Source: Streptomyces asoensis
Lineage (GTDB): Bacteria; Actinomycetota; Actinomycetes; Streptomycetales; Streptomycetaceae
Direction of reading: 5' to 3'
NCBI RefSeq assembly: GCF_013085465.1
Contig: NZ_CP049838.1
Location: 8,370,001-8,434,000, forward strand
DNA: 64,000 bases
Positions 15,823 to 24,931 of this stretch are shown in pieces. A model generated the notes under the pieces. That model saw only the letters and a list, made by a program, of their open reading frames with translations, was not told the DNA's origin and made no database searches. The first letter of the stretch is position 1; every line of letters begins with the position of its first letter. The translations under genes and the position numbers were made by a program.

Positions 15823-16641
15823 GTGACCACGCATTCGAACACACCTTCAGGCTGGTATCCGGACCCGCACGGGGCGGACCGGATCCTGCGTTACTGGGAC
15901 GGCACCCAGTGGACCGAGCACACCCACGCGGACGGCAAGGGTCGGCCCGCGCCGCAGGTGCCCCAGCAGGCGGGGCCGGACGGGCGGGTCCAGCACCAGG
16001 TGCAGCAGCAGGCCGGGGTCGCGGCGAGCGGCCCCGGCGGCGGCACGCTCTTCAGCGAGCCGGTGCTGGTGGTGAACCAGAAGGCCAAGCTGATCGAACT
16101 GACCAACGAGTACAAGGTCATGGACCAGCAGGGCGGTCAGCTCGGCTCGGTCGTCCAGGTCGGCCAGAGCGCGCTGCGCAAGATCCTGCGCTTCGTCGTC
16201 AGCATCGACCAGTACCTGACGCACAAGCTGGAGATCCGCGACGTCCACGGACAGCCGGTGCTGCTGCTGACGCGTCCCGCGAAGTTCCTCAAGTCGCGGG
16301 TGGTCGTGACGCGCCCCGACGGGCAGCCGGTCGGTGAGATCGTCCAGCAGAACGTCTTCGGGAAGATCAACTTCGCCATCAACGCGGACGGCCGGCAGGT
16401 CGGCGCGATCAAGGCGGAGAACTGGCGGGCCTGGAACTTCGCGATCGTCGACCACGCCGACAACGAGGTCGCCCGGATCACCAAGACCTGGGAAGGCCTC
16501 GCCAAGACGATGTTCACCACGGCGGACAACTACGTCCTCCAGGTCCACTACCAGTTGCCCGAGCCGCTGCTGAGCCTGGTCGTCGCCACGGCCCTGACCG
16601 TGGACACCGCGCTCAAGCAGGACGCGCGCGGTCTGGGCTGA
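15823..16641 (+). CDS. DUF2510 / phospholipid scramblase-related protein
   Basis: 272 residues from GTG 15823. Residues 8-35 form a DUF2510 module (SGWYPDPHGADRILRYWDGTQW). After a Gln-rich linker comes a LURP/scramblase-like beta-barrel (about 75-270) with EPVLVVNQKAKLIELTNEY, IRDVHGQPVLLLTR and VDHADNEVARITKTW. Actinobacterial members are annotated scramblase-related; lipid scrambling has not been shown for them here. It follows the phospholipase C gene by 91 bp on the same strand and ends at a strong terminator. Confidence 0.85.
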   Translation: MTTHSNTPSGWYPDPHGADRILRYWDGTQWTEHTHADGKGRPAPQVPQQAGPDGRVQHQVQQQAGVAASGPGGGTLFSEPVLVVNQKAKLIELTNEYKVMDQQGGQLGSVVQVGQSALRKILRFVVSIDQYLTHKLEIRDVHGQPVLLLTRPAKFLKSRVVVTRPDGQPVGEIVQQNVFGKINFAINADGRQVGAIKAENWRAWNFAIVDHADNEVARITKTWEGLAKTMFTTADNYVLQVHYQLPEPLLSLVVATALTVDTALKQDARGLG

Positions 16642-16649
16642 CGCCCTTC

Positions 16650-16689
16650 GCGGACAGGGTGGCACTCCCCGGGGTGCCACCCTGTCCGC
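16650..16689. terminator. bidirectional terminator hairpin
   Basis: GCGGACAGGGTGGCAC (16650-16665) pairs perfectly over 16 bp with 16674-16689 around an 8-nt TCCCCGGG loop. It lies between the convergent scramblase-like gene (stop 16641) and EamA gene (stop 16696) and can serve both. Confidence 0.85.
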
Positions 16690-16695
16690 ACCGGG

Positions 16696-17643
16696 TCACA
16701 GAGGGGTGAGGTGCTCCGGCCCGGTCGTCGGCCGGGGCAGCAGCGCCGGTTCGGCCGACGCCGTCTCCGGGCTCAGGGCCAGCACCGCCGCCACGGGGTG
16801 ATCCTCGTCCTCGACGGCACCGGGTTCCGGCGCGGCCCGGGACAGCAGCACCACACCCCAGCCCGCGATGCCCGCTCCCGCCAGCGCCAGGAGCACACCC
16901 GCCGCCCCGCCCTGGAGGCGTTCGCCCAGGAGCGCGAGGCCGATCGCCGCGGCGGCCACCGGGTTCGCCAGGGTCACCATCGCCAGCGGTGCGCCGAGGC
17001 CACCGCGGTAGGCGGTCTGCGACAGCAGCAGCCCGGCCGTCGCGAAGGCCGCGACCAGCAGCGCCACCCCGATCACCTGCACGCCGAGCAGCGGGCCCGA
17101 ACGGTCCGTCGCGGCCACCGTCACGGTCTGGGTGAGCGCCGAGGCGACTCCCGAGGCGAAGCCGGACGCGGTCGCGTGCCGCAGTCCCGGCTTGGCGCCG
17201 CGCCGGGCCAGCAGCCCGATGAGCGCCGCCGTCGCTCCGGCCACCGCCACCGCCTCCGGCACGCTCAGGACGTCCTCCGGAGCCGGACCCGACGCGGTGA
17301 CCAGGATCGCGGCCAGGCCGGCCAGGGTGAAGGCGGTGCCCCGCCACTCGGCGGCGCGGACCTTGCGCCCGGCGACCCGCGCGCCCATCGGCACCGCCGC
17401 GACCAGGGTCAGTGCGCCGAGCGGCTGCACCACGGTGAGCGGTCCGTACTTGAGGGCGACCACGTGCAGCAGCGCGGCGGCGGCGTTCAGCCCCACCGAC
17501 CCCCACCAGGCGCCGTTGCCGAGCAGACGCAGCAGACCCGTGCCGGGGTGCCGGGAGGCCAGCCGTTCCTGGGCGACGGCGGCGGCCGCGTAGGCGACGG
17601 CCGAGAAGAGGGACAGGACGACGGCGACCAGGGTGGCGTTCAT
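16696..17643 (-). CDS. EamA/DMT-family 10-TM transporter
   Basis: 315 residues with about 10 hydrophobic segments arranged as two EamA repeats. VVQPLGALTLVAAVPMGAR in the first half and AMVTLANPVAAAAIGLALLGE in the second are typical of the drug/metabolite transporter superfamily. The last 40 residues form a hydrophilic acidic tail. ATG 17643 overlaps the stop of the PAP2 gene (ATGA), so the pair is co-translated under the divergent promoter shared with the TetR gene. Substrate unknown. Confidence 0.85.
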   Translation of the reverse strand: MNATLVAVVLSLFSAVAYAAAAVAQERLASRHPGTGLLRLLGNGAWWGSVGLNAAAALLHVVALKYGPLTVVQPLGALTLVAAVPMGARVAGRKVRAAEWRGTAFTLAGLAAILVTASGPAPEDVLSVPEAVAVAGATAALIGLLARRGAKPGLRHATASGFASGVASALTQTVTVAATDRSGPLLGVQVIGVALLVAAFATAGLLLSQTAYRGGLGAPLAMVTLANPVAAAAIGLALLGERLQGGAAGVLLALAGAGIAGWGVVLLSRAAPEPGAVEDEDHPVAAVLALSPETASAEPALLPRPTTGPEHLTPL

Positions 17644-18437
17644 CGGCCCGCTCCCACGAGGACCGGCTCCTCGGCCGGGACGAGGGTGCGCGTACCGCGT
17701 CCCGCCGTCGTGGCCGTGCGCCGGGGGGCGTGGATCAGCGCGAGCGCGAGGCCGAGCAGCGCGCCCGCCGCGATCGCGTCGAGCCAGTAGTGGTTCGCCG
17801 TGCCCACGATCACCAGCGGGGTCAGCAGCGGATGCAGCAGCCACAGCCACCGCCACCGCGACCGGGTGGCGACGACGAGGCCGATCGCGACCATCAGGGC
17901 CCAGCCGAAGTGCAGCGAGGGCATCGCCGCGAACTGGTTCGACAGATGGTCCGTCTGCGGCGGGCCGTACACCGACGGACCGTACACGCGCGCGGTGTCG
18001 ACCAGCCCCGTCGCCGCCAGCATCCGCGGCGGGGCGAGCGGAAGGGCGAGATGCAGCACCAGGGCGGCGGCGGTGACCGCGGCCAGCACCCGGCGGGCCC
18101 ACACGTAGTGGGCCGGGCGCCGCAGGTACAGCCAGACCAGGAAGGCCAGGGTGGCGGGGAAGTGCACGGTCGCGTAGTAGGTGTTCGCGACCTCGGCCAG
18201 GGAGTCGCCGTGCAGCAGCAGGGCCTGCACGGAGCCTTCCTGGGGCAGCCGGAGCAGGCGTTCGACGTGCCACACGTCGTGTGCGTTGCGGAAGGCCTCG
18301 CCGGTGTGGCCGGCGGCCAGCTGCCGGCCGAGCTTGTAGACGAGGAAGAGTCCTGCGACCAGCAGGAGCTCTCGGACTATGGGCGGCCGCGCCGGCGTGA
18401 CCGGCTCCGCTTCCCCAGGCTCGGTGCGGGCATTCAT
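17640..18437 (-). CDS. PAP2-type membrane phosphatase (inositolphosphotransferase-like)
   Basis: 265 residues with about six membrane segments. The PAP2 motifs AMPSLHFGWA and TANHYWLDAIAAG provide the catalytic His and the His-Asp partner on the outer face. This subgroup (with N-terminal HDVWHVERLLRLP) resembles the AUR1/IPC-synthase-like PAP2 proteins of actinobacteria. It probably dephosphorylates or transfers lipid phosphates. First gene of a two-gene operon with the EamA transporter, transcribed divergently from the TetR regulator whose putative operator lies 90-140 bp upstream. Confidence 0.85.
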   Translation of the reverse strand: MNARTEPGEAEPVTPARPPIVRELLLVAGLFLVYKLGRQLAAGHTGEAFRNAHDVWHVERLLRLPQEGSVQALLLHGDSLAEVANTYYATVHFPATLAFLVWLYLRRPAHYVWARRVLAAVTAAALVLHLALPLAPPRMLAATGLVDTARVYGPSVYGPPQTDHLSNQFAAMPSLHFGWALMVAIGLVVATRSRWRWLWLLHPLLTPLVIVGTANHYWLDAIAAGALLGLALALIHAPRRTATTAGRGTRTLVPAEEPVLVGAGR

Positions 18438-18524
18438 CCCCCGGCCCCTTCACTGACGGTGGTGCGTGTGGGTGGTGCTGCCGCGCTCGTGACTCGTGCA
18501 TACACCATCGATACGATGTCGTAC

Positions 18525-18574
18525 CGATACGCCAGTGTACCGATACGCGTGCGTACCGGTACACTGGCGTATCG
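18525..18574. promoter_or_regulatory. nested-dyad operator between PAP2 and TetR genes
   Basis: A perfect 18-bp inverted repeat, CGATACGCCAGTGTACCG (18525-18542) and its complement (18557-18574), flanks an inner dyad TACGC-GT-GCGTA (18544-18555). Further CGATACG half-sites occur just outside (CGATACGATG from 18509). It lies midway in the 220-bp divergent gap. Autoregulation by the adjacent TetR protein, with repression of PAP2-EamA, is the natural inference. Confidence 0.8.
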
Positions 18575-18657
18575 ATTGATGTGCGCCACACTGGACAGAG
18601 GCTCTCGCAGGGGCCTCGAGGCAAGCTCCAGAGACGGAAGAGAAGAGGGGACGGCGG

Positions 18658-19272
18658 ATGACGTCGCAGGCAGCGGACGGACCCGAGTCGGTCGCCGCCA
18701 CGAGCCGCTCCAAGCTCACGCCCGAGCGTGAGCAGGAGTTCTTCGACGCCGTTCTCGACCAGGTCCGTGAATGCGGTTACGAAGCCGTCACCATGGAGGG
18801 CATCGCCGCGAGCACCCGGTGCAGCAAGTCCACGCTCTACCGGCAGTGGAAGACCAAGCCCCAGTTCGTCGTGGCCGCCCTGCGCTCCCGCCGCCAGGCC
18901 CGGCTCACCGGCATCGACACCGGCTCGCTCGCCGAGGACCTGCGCGAGGCCGCGCGGGCCACCGGCCGCTGGTCCACGCACGACACCAAGCTGCTTCAGG
19001 CGCTGGGTCACGCCGTCACCGGTGACCAGGACCTCGCGCTGGCGCTGCGGGAGGCGATCGTCGCCCCCGAGATCGAGGCGCTGCGGGAGATCCTGCGGCG
19101 CGGGGTCGAACGCGGCGAGATCGCCCGCGATCACCCGGCGCTGGAGTACGTCCCGGCGCAGATGTTCGGCGTGATCCGCGCCCGTCCCGTCGTCGACGGG
19201 GAGTACGCCGACCAGGAGTACCTGGTCCGCTTCGTGGAGGCCGCCGTGCTGCCGGCGCTCGGCCTCACCTAG
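18658..19272 (+). CDS. TetR/AcrR-family transcriptional regulator
   Basis: 204 residues. The N-terminal HTH (about 24-70) contains VTMEGIAASTRCSKSTLYRQW, the canonical TetR recognition region. The C-terminal ligand domain (TetR_C_11-like, ending FVEAAVLPALGL) is typical of Streptomyces regulators of export genes. AGAGGGGACGG precedes ATG 18658. It is divergent from the PAP2-EamA operon, with a large nested palindrome between them. Ligand unknown. Confidence 0.9.
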   Translation: MTSQAADGPESVAATSRSKLTPEREQEFFDAVLDQVRECGYEAVTMEGIAASTRCSKSTLYRQWKTKPQFVVAALRSRRQARLTGIDTGSLAEDLREAARATGRWSTHDTKLLQALGHAVTGDQDLALALREAIVAPEIEALREILRRGVERGEIARDHPALEYVPAQMFGVIRARPVVDGEYADQEYLVRFVEAAVLPALGLT

Positions 19273-19277
19273 AGAGC

Positions 19278-19349
19278 GACACAGCGACCGACACAGCGAC
19301 CGACACAGCGACCGACGCAGAGACCGACACAGAGACCGACACAGAGATC
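19278..19349. repeat. 12-bp tandem repeat, six units
   Basis: Six head-to-tail copies of CGACACAGCGAC, three identical, then variants with GCAGAGAC or ACAGAGAC. It begins six bases after the TetR stop codon. Apparently non-coding. Confidence 0.9.
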
Positions 19350-19438
19350 AGCACATGGCTCAGGCCGCCGTCCACGGGATGACTGGACGGTGACCTGTCT
19401 CGCGCCGCACCGTGGGGACGGGGGCGGCGCGCACCACC

Positions 19439-19483
19439 CGGCCGGGTGGGCCCCCTTGAGCGGAGGGGTGCCCCACCCGGCCG
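19439..19483. terminator. bidirectional terminator hairpin
   Basis: CGGCCGGGTGGG (19439-19450) pairs with 19472-19483, and inner CCCC/GGGG pairing shortens the loop. It lies between the convergent TetR gene and the DUF2510 lipid-envelope protein gene, whose stop is at 19490. Confidence 0.75.
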
Positions 19484-19489
19484 ACCGTG

Positions 19490-20551
19490 TCAGACGTCCT
19501 GTCCGCTGCCGCCGCCCGTCGACACCTTGATGCCCTTGGTGATGGTGTCGATGATCGACACGCTCTGATCGGCGTCGACCCCGAAGCGGAGCACCACCAG
19601 CCGCTTGGTGTCCGCGGGCGCCGGGAACGCCAGCGACTCGACATAGCCGTCCGCGCCCTTGCTCGTGACCGCCTTCCAGCGCACCAGGTAGCCCTTCTGC
19701 CCGGCCACCGTCACCGCCTTGGAGGCGAGCACCTGGTGCGAGGTGATCGCGCCGTACGTCGTGCCGCCGTAGGACTCCTCGGCGTTGGCCGAGATGTCCG
19801 CCTTCGCGACCGCCTCGGCGGTCTCGCCCTTGGTCTCCAGCACCTCGACGGGCGCCGAGTACACGCCCCCCTTGGTGCAGGTCTTGGAGGTGTCGCCGGG
19901 GCACTTGTAGGAGGAGTCGGAGGTGAGCTGCGCGCCCACGCTCAGCTCCTGGCCGGTCCAGCCGGCCGGGATGGGGATGCTGATCCCGTTGAGCGCGTCG
20001 GTCACCGAACCGCTCTTGATCTTCGGCGCCTCGGACTCACCGGGCGAGGGCGAGGCCCCGCCCGAACCCCCGGAACCTCCCGAACCCCCGGAACCTCCCG
20101 AACCCCCGGAACCTCCCGAACCGCCCGAACCGCCGGAGTCGCCGAAGGGCCCGCCCTGGCCGCCGCTGCCGTCCTGGCCGCCGGGCCCGCCCGGTCCCTG
20201 GGCCGTGCCGCTGCCGCCGCCCGAGCCGTCGTCCTTGGCCAGCGCGTACACGCCGACCCCGATGCTGGCGAGGACCGCCACGGCCGCCGCGACGGCTATG
20301 CCCGTCCGCAGCCCGCGCCGCCGGCCCGTGCCCGCCGGCGCCGCGGGATACCCCGGATACCCCGGATACCCAAAATACACCGGGTACGACCCGTCCGCCG
20401 GGGTCTGCGCCGGCGGACCCCATACGGCGGCCGAGCCCGCGGCGCGGGTCTGGTCCGTCCATGCCTTGCCGTCCCACCAGCGTTCGGTGGCGGGACCGTC
20501 ACTTGTCTGCCCCGGATCGGGATACCACCCGGGAGGAGTCACCTGCGTCAT
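19490..20551 (-). CDS. DUF2510 membrane-anchored protein with Gly-Ser linker
   Basis: 353 residues. An N-terminal DUF2510 module (PPGWYPDPG, ERWWDGKAWTDQTR) is followed by a Tyr/Pro/Gly stretch, one TM helix (about 83-105), then an extracellular Gly/Ser-rich linker and a C-terminal alpha/beta domain (about 180-345) resembling lipoprotein LpqN/DUF1795 folds (SIPIPAGWTGQE, YLVRWKAVTSKG). The linker is encoded partly by an 18-bp repeat near 20065-20120, so its length may vary between strains. Function unknown; a cell-envelope role is likely. Confidence 0.8.
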   Translation of the reverse strand: MTQVTPPGWYPDPGQTSDGPATERWWDGKAWTDQTRAAGSAAVWGPPAQTPADGSYPVYFGYPGYPGYPAAPAGTGRRRGLRTGIAVAAAVAVLASIGVGVYALAKDDGSGGGSGTAQGPGGPGGQDGSGGQGGPFGDSGGSGGSGGSGGSGGSGGSGGSGGSGGASPSPGESEAPKIKSGSVTDALNGISIPIPAGWTGQELSVGAQLTSDSSYKCPGDTSKTCTKGGVYSAPVEVLETKGETAEAVAKADISANAEESYGGTTYGAITSHQVLASKAVTVAGQKGYLVRWKAVTSKGADGYVESLAFPAPADTKRLVVLRFGVDADQSVSIIDTITKGIKVSTGGGSGQDV

Positions 20552-20838
20552 GCCCCCACCGTATGAGGCGTCGGTGAAAGCCGGATGAGAGGGAGGGCAC
20601 TCTGTTGAAATCCGTTCCGGGCGCCCCGCCGCCCGGCTGGCGTGAATTGGACGTCAATTCGGTTCCCGTCACTCGCCGTTGACGCCAGGGGACCACTTCC
20701 GCAGGCCCGCCGGGGCGTCCCGGACCGTCGCGTGTCACCCGTGGAGGCGGGACCTGCCCGGACCGCCCTCCGCGCGGGCCCCCGGAAGGCTACGCTCGAC
20801 GTCGGTACGTCGTTCGGGCGACTTGGGGAGGTAGCGGG

Positions 20839-23553
20839 ATGACGGAGGTCAGGCCGGCGGCGGCCGCCTCGGCTTTCCTGTGGGAGCGCGAGCGGGAGGT
20901 CGCCGCCATCGCGGAGGCGGTGGAGACACTCTGCGCCGACCGGTCCTCGTCGGGTCACCTGCTGGTGCTCCGGGGCGAGGCGGGATTCGGCAAGACCGCG
21001 TTGTTGGCCGAGACACGCCGTATCGCCGAGAGCCGCGGCTGCGCGGTCTGGTCGGCCCGTGGCGGCGAGACACTGAGGTCCGTCCCCTTCAACGTGGTAC
21101 GGCAGTTGCTTCAGCCCACCCTGCTGTCCCTGCACCCGGAGGAGGCCCGCGAGTACCTCGGCGACTGGTACGACATCGCCGGCCCCGCCCTCGGCATATT
21201 GGAACCCGGCGAGGGCCACGCCGACCCGCAGGGCGTGTGCGACGGCCTCGTCGCCGCCGTGACCCGGCTGGCCAGGCGCGACTACCCGCTCGTGCTGTTG
21301 ATCGACGACGCGCACTGGGCCGACCAGGAGACCCTGCGCTGGCTCGTCGCGTTCGTCGAACGCCTCGACGAACTCTCCGTCCTGGTCGTGGTGGCCCGCA
21401 GGCCCGGCGAGGTCAAGGGCGACGCCGCCCGCCACCTCGAAGCCATCGGCCTGGCCGCGGGCCCCGCCGTCACCAGCCTCAGCGCCCTGACGCCGCCCGC
21501 GGTCGCCGGCCTCACCCGGGCCACCCTCGGCCCGCACGCCGACGCCGCGTTCTGCCGCGAGGTGTGGGCCGTCACCGACGGCAACCCCTACGAGACCGTC
21601 GAACTCCTCGCCAAGGTCCGCGACAGCGAACTCGAGGCCAGCGAGTCCTCGGCGGGCGAACTGCGCGCGCTGAACCGCGCCGCCCGCGGCGGCGGCCTCG
21701 TCGACCGCCTGGAGAAACTGGGCGTCGACGCCACCAAGTTCGCCATGGCCGCCGCGATCCTCGGCGCGGACATCTCCGTCGACCAGGCGGCCCTGCTCGC
21801 CGGACTCGGCCGGGACGACGCGGCGCGCTGCGCCGAGCTGCTGCGCAACGCCCGCATCCTCACCGAACCCGTCCCCGGAGCCGTCCCCGCGGGCGACGGC
21901 GACCTGGAGTTCGTCCACCCGCTGATCGCCTCCGCCGTCTACGACTCCATCCCCGGAGGCCTGCGCACCGCGATGCACGGCATCGCGGCCCAGGTCGTCA
22001 CCGACGCCGGCAAGGGCCTCGCGGCCGCCTCCCGGCATCTGCTCCAGGTGCACGCGGAGGGGGACGAGGAACTCGTCGAGCAACTGCGCGAGGCCGCCCG
22101 CGAACACCTCGCCGTCGGCGCCCCCGACGCGGCCCGCCGCTGTCTGGAACGGGCCCTGCACGAACCGCCCGCCGCCGAGGTCCACGCGCACGTGCTCTAC
22201 GAACTGGGCTGCGCCACCCTCCTCACCGCCCCCGCCAGGACCATCGACCATCTGCGCACCGCACTCGCCCTGCCGGGCCTCGACGGCACCGAGCGCGTCG
22301 ACGCCGTCTTCCGCCTCTCCCAGGCCCTCCTGCACAACGACCAGCTGGAGGAGGCCGTCCGCACGGTCGAGGCGGAGGCCGCCCGGCACGCCCCCGGACC
22401 CGCGCGGCTGCGGCTCCAGGCGGTGCAGTTCATGTGGGAGGGCGTGCACGCCGGGGAGGCGACCACACCGCGCCGCTCCGAGAGGCTCGCCGAGCTGGCC
22501 GCGACCTGTACCGGCCGGGACAACGCCGAACGCGCCCTGCTCATCCTGCGCGGCTTCGACGCCATGACCCACGGAGAGAACGCCGAGGAGGTCGCCGAGT
22601 TCTGCGACCGCGCCCTCGTCAACGGCGGCCTCGCCCCCGGGCTCGGCTGGACCGACCAGGAGTGGGGCATCGAACTGCTGATGATGCTGGCCAGCTCCTA
22701 CGCCTACACCGACCGGCTCGACCGCGCCGACGCCCTCTTCAACGAGGCCCTGCGCGCCTACACCTCCGCCGGCTGGAGCGGCGGGCACCTCGCGCTGGCC
22801 CACGCCTACCTCGGACTGGGCCTGCGCCGCCGGGGCCGTCTGAAGGAGGCGGAGGAGTCCCTCAGGGAATCCCTGCGGGTCGCCGAACGCGTCGGCCGCG
22901 GCCTGCCCCTGTACTGGTCGGCCACCTGCAACCTCGTCGACACGCTGCTCGCCCGCGGCCATGTCGCCGAGGCCTGGGAGACCGCCGAACAGTACGGTTT
23001 CGCCCCGCCGTACCCGTCGACGATCGTGCTGCCCGACCCCCGCTCGGTGCGCGGCCGGCTGCTGCTGGCCGTCGGCCGGGCCAAGGACGGCATCAACGAG
23101 CTGGAGGCGGCCGAGAAGGCGGCCGCCGTGCGCGGCCACCTCAACCCGGTGATGGTCCCCTGGGCCGTCGAACTCGCCCGGGCGCTGGCCACCGAGGATC
23201 CGGCCCGGGCGAACCGGCTCGTCTCCGAGGCCCGTCGTCAGGCCGAGCGCTTCGGCACCGACACCGCGATCGGGGAGGCCCTGCGCTGTGCCGCCGCCCT
23301 GGAGACCGGCCAGCGCGCGGTCCGGCTGGCCCAGCAGGCGGTCACCTTTCTGGAGTCCTCGCCCTGCCAGTACGAACACGCGGCCGCCCGTGTCGAGTAC
23401 GGCATCCTCTCCCGCTCGGCGTCCGAACTCGGCCGGGGCCTGTCACTGGCGCGTTCCTGCGGAGCGGACGGCCTGGTGGACAAGGCCCAGCAGGCACTGC
23501 GGGGGATGGGCGCACCGCAGGTGGGCCTGGTACCTGGACAGACCCGGAGGTAG
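20839..23553 (+). CDS. LAL-type AAA ATPase with TPR region, lacking LuxR HTH
   Basis: 904 residues. N-terminal STAND/AAA domain: Walker A RGEAGFGKTALL (about 48-59) and Walker B LVLLIDDAHWADQ (about 153-165). After a winged-helix-like part come TPR-like helical repeats to the C-terminus. The order matches large LuxR-type (LAL/MalT-like) regulators. However, the protein ends ...GMGAPQVGLVPGQTRR without the GLTxxExxV HTH, and none is visible in the other frames just downstream. It may work as a signal-sensing ATPase without DNA binding, or be a truncated regulator. GGGAGGTAGCGGG precedes ATG 20839. Confidence 0.85.
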   Translation: MTEVRPAAAASAFLWEREREVAAIAEAVETLCADRSSSGHLLVLRGEAGFGKTALLAETRRIAESRGCAVWSARGGETLRSVPFNVVRQLLQPTLLSLHPEEAREYLGDWYDIAGPALGILEPGEGHADPQGVCDGLVAAVTRLARRDYPLVLLIDDAHWADQETLRWLVAFVERLDELSVLVVVARRPGEVKGDAARHLEAIGLAAGPAVTSLSALTPPAVAGLTRATLGPHADAAFCREVWAVTDGNPYETVELLAKVRDSELEASESSAGELRALNRAARGGGLVDRLEKLGVDATKFAMAAAILGADISVDQAALLAGLGRDDAARCAELLRNARILTEPVPGAVPAGDGDLEFVHPLIASAVYDSIPGGLRTAMHGIAAQVVTDAGKGLAAASRHLLQVHAEGDEELVEQLREAAREHLAVGAPDAARRCLERALHEPPAAEVHAHVLYELGCATLLTAPARTIDHLRTALALPGLDGTERVDAVFRLSQALLHNDQLEEAVRTVEAEAARHAPGPARLRLQAVQFMWEGVHAGEATTPRRSERLAELAATCTGRDNAERALLILRGFDAMTHGENAEEVAEFCDRALVNGGLAPGLGWTDQEWGIELLMMLASSYAYTDRLDRADALFNEALRAYTSAGWSGGHLALAHAYLGLGLRRRGRLKEAEESLRESLRVAERVGRGLPLYWSATCNLVDTLLARGHVAEAWETAEQYGFAPPYPSTIVLPDPRSVRGRLLLAVGRAKDGINELEAAEKAAAVRGHLNPVMVPWAVELARALATEDPARANRLVSEARRQAERFGTDTAIGEALRCAAALETGQRAVRLAQQAVTFLESSPCQYEHAAARVEYGILSRSASELGRGLSLARSCGADGLVDKAQQALRGMGAPQVGLVPGQTRR

Positions 23554-23561
23554 CCGCGGCA

Positions 23562-23590
23562 GGCCGCCGGTGGAGGTGACACCGGCGGCC
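23562..23590 (+). terminator. terminator of the LAL-type ATPase gene
   Basis: GGCCGCCGGTG (23562-23572) pairs perfectly with CACCGGCGGCC (23580-23590) across a GAGGTGA loop, nine bases after the stop codon. CCGCGG flanks on both sides extend the stem imperfectly. The 216 bp from here to pcaL hold no supported gene. Confidence 0.8.
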
Positions 23591-23806
23591 TCCCGCGGCG
23601 GCTCGTCGCCGGGTCGGGCGGGCATCCGTCGTCAGGCGCCCAACAGCTCCTCGGTGAGCCGTGCGAGGCGCGCCCGAACCTGCGGGTCGCACGTCGTCTC
23701 GCGCGCCCGCGCCGGACACGTTCCGTAGGCACGGGCACGGGACACCGGTTTCCGGGTGATGCCGTTGGAGCTACCACCGGCAGGATCACCCTCGGCCGTA
23801 CGCGCC

Positions 23807-24931
23807 TCAGCCGGTCCCGTCCTCCTCGGCCAGCACCCGCTGGGCCGTCGCGAACGCCGAGTTCGCCGCCGGGACCCCGCAGTAGACGGCCGTCTGGAGC
23901 AGCACGGCGCCGATCTCCTCGGGCGTGAGCCCGTTGCGCCGGGCCGCCCGCACATGCATGGCCAGCTCGTCGTAGTGGCCGTGCGCCACCAGCGCGGTCA
24001 GCGTGATCATGCTGCGCTCGCGGCGGCTGAGCGTCGGGTCGGTCCAGATCTCGCCCCAGGCGTAGCGGGAGATGAAGTCCTGGTAGCGCGCGGTGAACGC
24101 GCTCTGCCGGGCCTGCGCCCGGTCCACGTGCGCGTCCCCGAGCACCTCACGGCGCACCTCCATGCCCCGCTTGGCCCCGCCGTCGAGATGGGTGCGCAGC
24201 ACGGTCAGCACGGCCTCGGGGCACTCGGCGGGCGCGAGGTGCGAGGCGCCCGGGAGCTCGACCAGCGCGGCGCCCGGCACCGCGTCCGCGATCTCCCGCA
24301 GATGCGCCGGCGGCGTCGCCGGATCCTGACGCCCCGCGATCAGCAGGGTCCGTACGGCGATCTCCGGCAGCCGCTCGCGCAGATCGAAGGCGCCCAGCGC
24401 GTCACAGCACGCCGCGTAGGCCTCCGGGTCGGCGTCGCGGTGGTCGGCGACCAGTCCCGGCACGGTGAACCCGGGCGTGAACCAACGGGTGTTCGCGCCC
24501 TCGGCGAGCCCCGCCAGTCCCTCGCGGCGCACCAGCGCGGCCCGCTCCTCCCACGGCTTGGACCCGTTGAAGTGGGCCGACGAACAGATGACCGCCAGCG
24601 CCGACACCCGCTCCGGGTGATGCAGCGCCAGATGCAGACCCACCGCGCCGCCCAGGGACACACCGGCGTACGCGAACCGCTCCAGGCCGAGCGAGTCGGC
24701 CAGCGCCAGCACCAGGTCGGCGAGGTCGCCCATGGTGGCCCCGGGACCGATCAGGTCGGCCGCCGAGCCCCCGTGCCCCGGCAGATCCCAGCGGACCACC
24801 CGGTGCGTGGCGGACAGCTCCGGCGCGACCTTGTCCCACAGGGCGTACGAGGTGCCCAGCGAGGGGCCGAGCAGCAGCGCCGGAGCGGAAGTCGGGCCCT
24901 CGGCACGGTGGTTGAGCAGTTTCTCGGTCAA
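23807..24931 (-). CDS. pcaL: PcaL: fused 3-oxoadipate enol-lactonase / 4-carboxymuconolactone decarboxylase
   Basis: 374 residues from TTG 24931, whose TTGA overlaps the pcaB stop. Residues 1-250 are an alpha/beta hydrolase (GVSLGG nucleophile elbow, catalytic Asp in GRQDPATPP, His in GASHLAP), the enol-lactonase. Residues 255-374 are a carboxymuconolactone decarboxylase (EIWTDPTLSRRERSMITLT, ELAMHVRAARRNGLTPEEI). The fusion performs two consecutive steps of the protocatechuate branch and is typical of actinobacteria. Last gene of the pca operon. Confidence 0.93.
   Translation of the reverse strand: MTEKLLNHRAEGPTSAPALLLGPSLGTSYALWDKVAPELSATHRVVRWDLPGHGGSAADLIGPGATMGDLADLVLALADSLGLERFAYAGVSLGGAVGLHLALHHPERVSALAVICSSAHFNGSKPWEERAALVRREGLAGLAEGANTRWFTPGFTVPGLVADHRDADPEAYAACCDALGAFDLRERLPEIAVRTLLIAGRQDPATPPAHLREIADAVPGAALVELPGASHLAPAECPEAVLTVLRTHLDGGAKRGMEVRREVLGDAHVDRAQARQSAFTARYQDFISRYAWGEIWTDPTLSRRERSMITLTALVAHGHYDELAMHVRAARRNGLTPEEIGAVLLQTAVYCGVPAANSAFATAQRVLAEEDGTG

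Noticed and set aside
19269..19904. Leftward ORF through the 12-bp repeat with a Cys-Val-Gly-Arg tail
   Set aside because: It is the shadow of the DUF2510 gene at 19490-20551 extended through repeat DNA.
23632..23955. Leftward frame ending in VRARLARLTEELLGA after the LAL-type ATPase gene
   Set aside because: It overlaps the pcaL C-terminus in another frame and lacks a plausible start; it may be a chance reading of GC-rich DNA.
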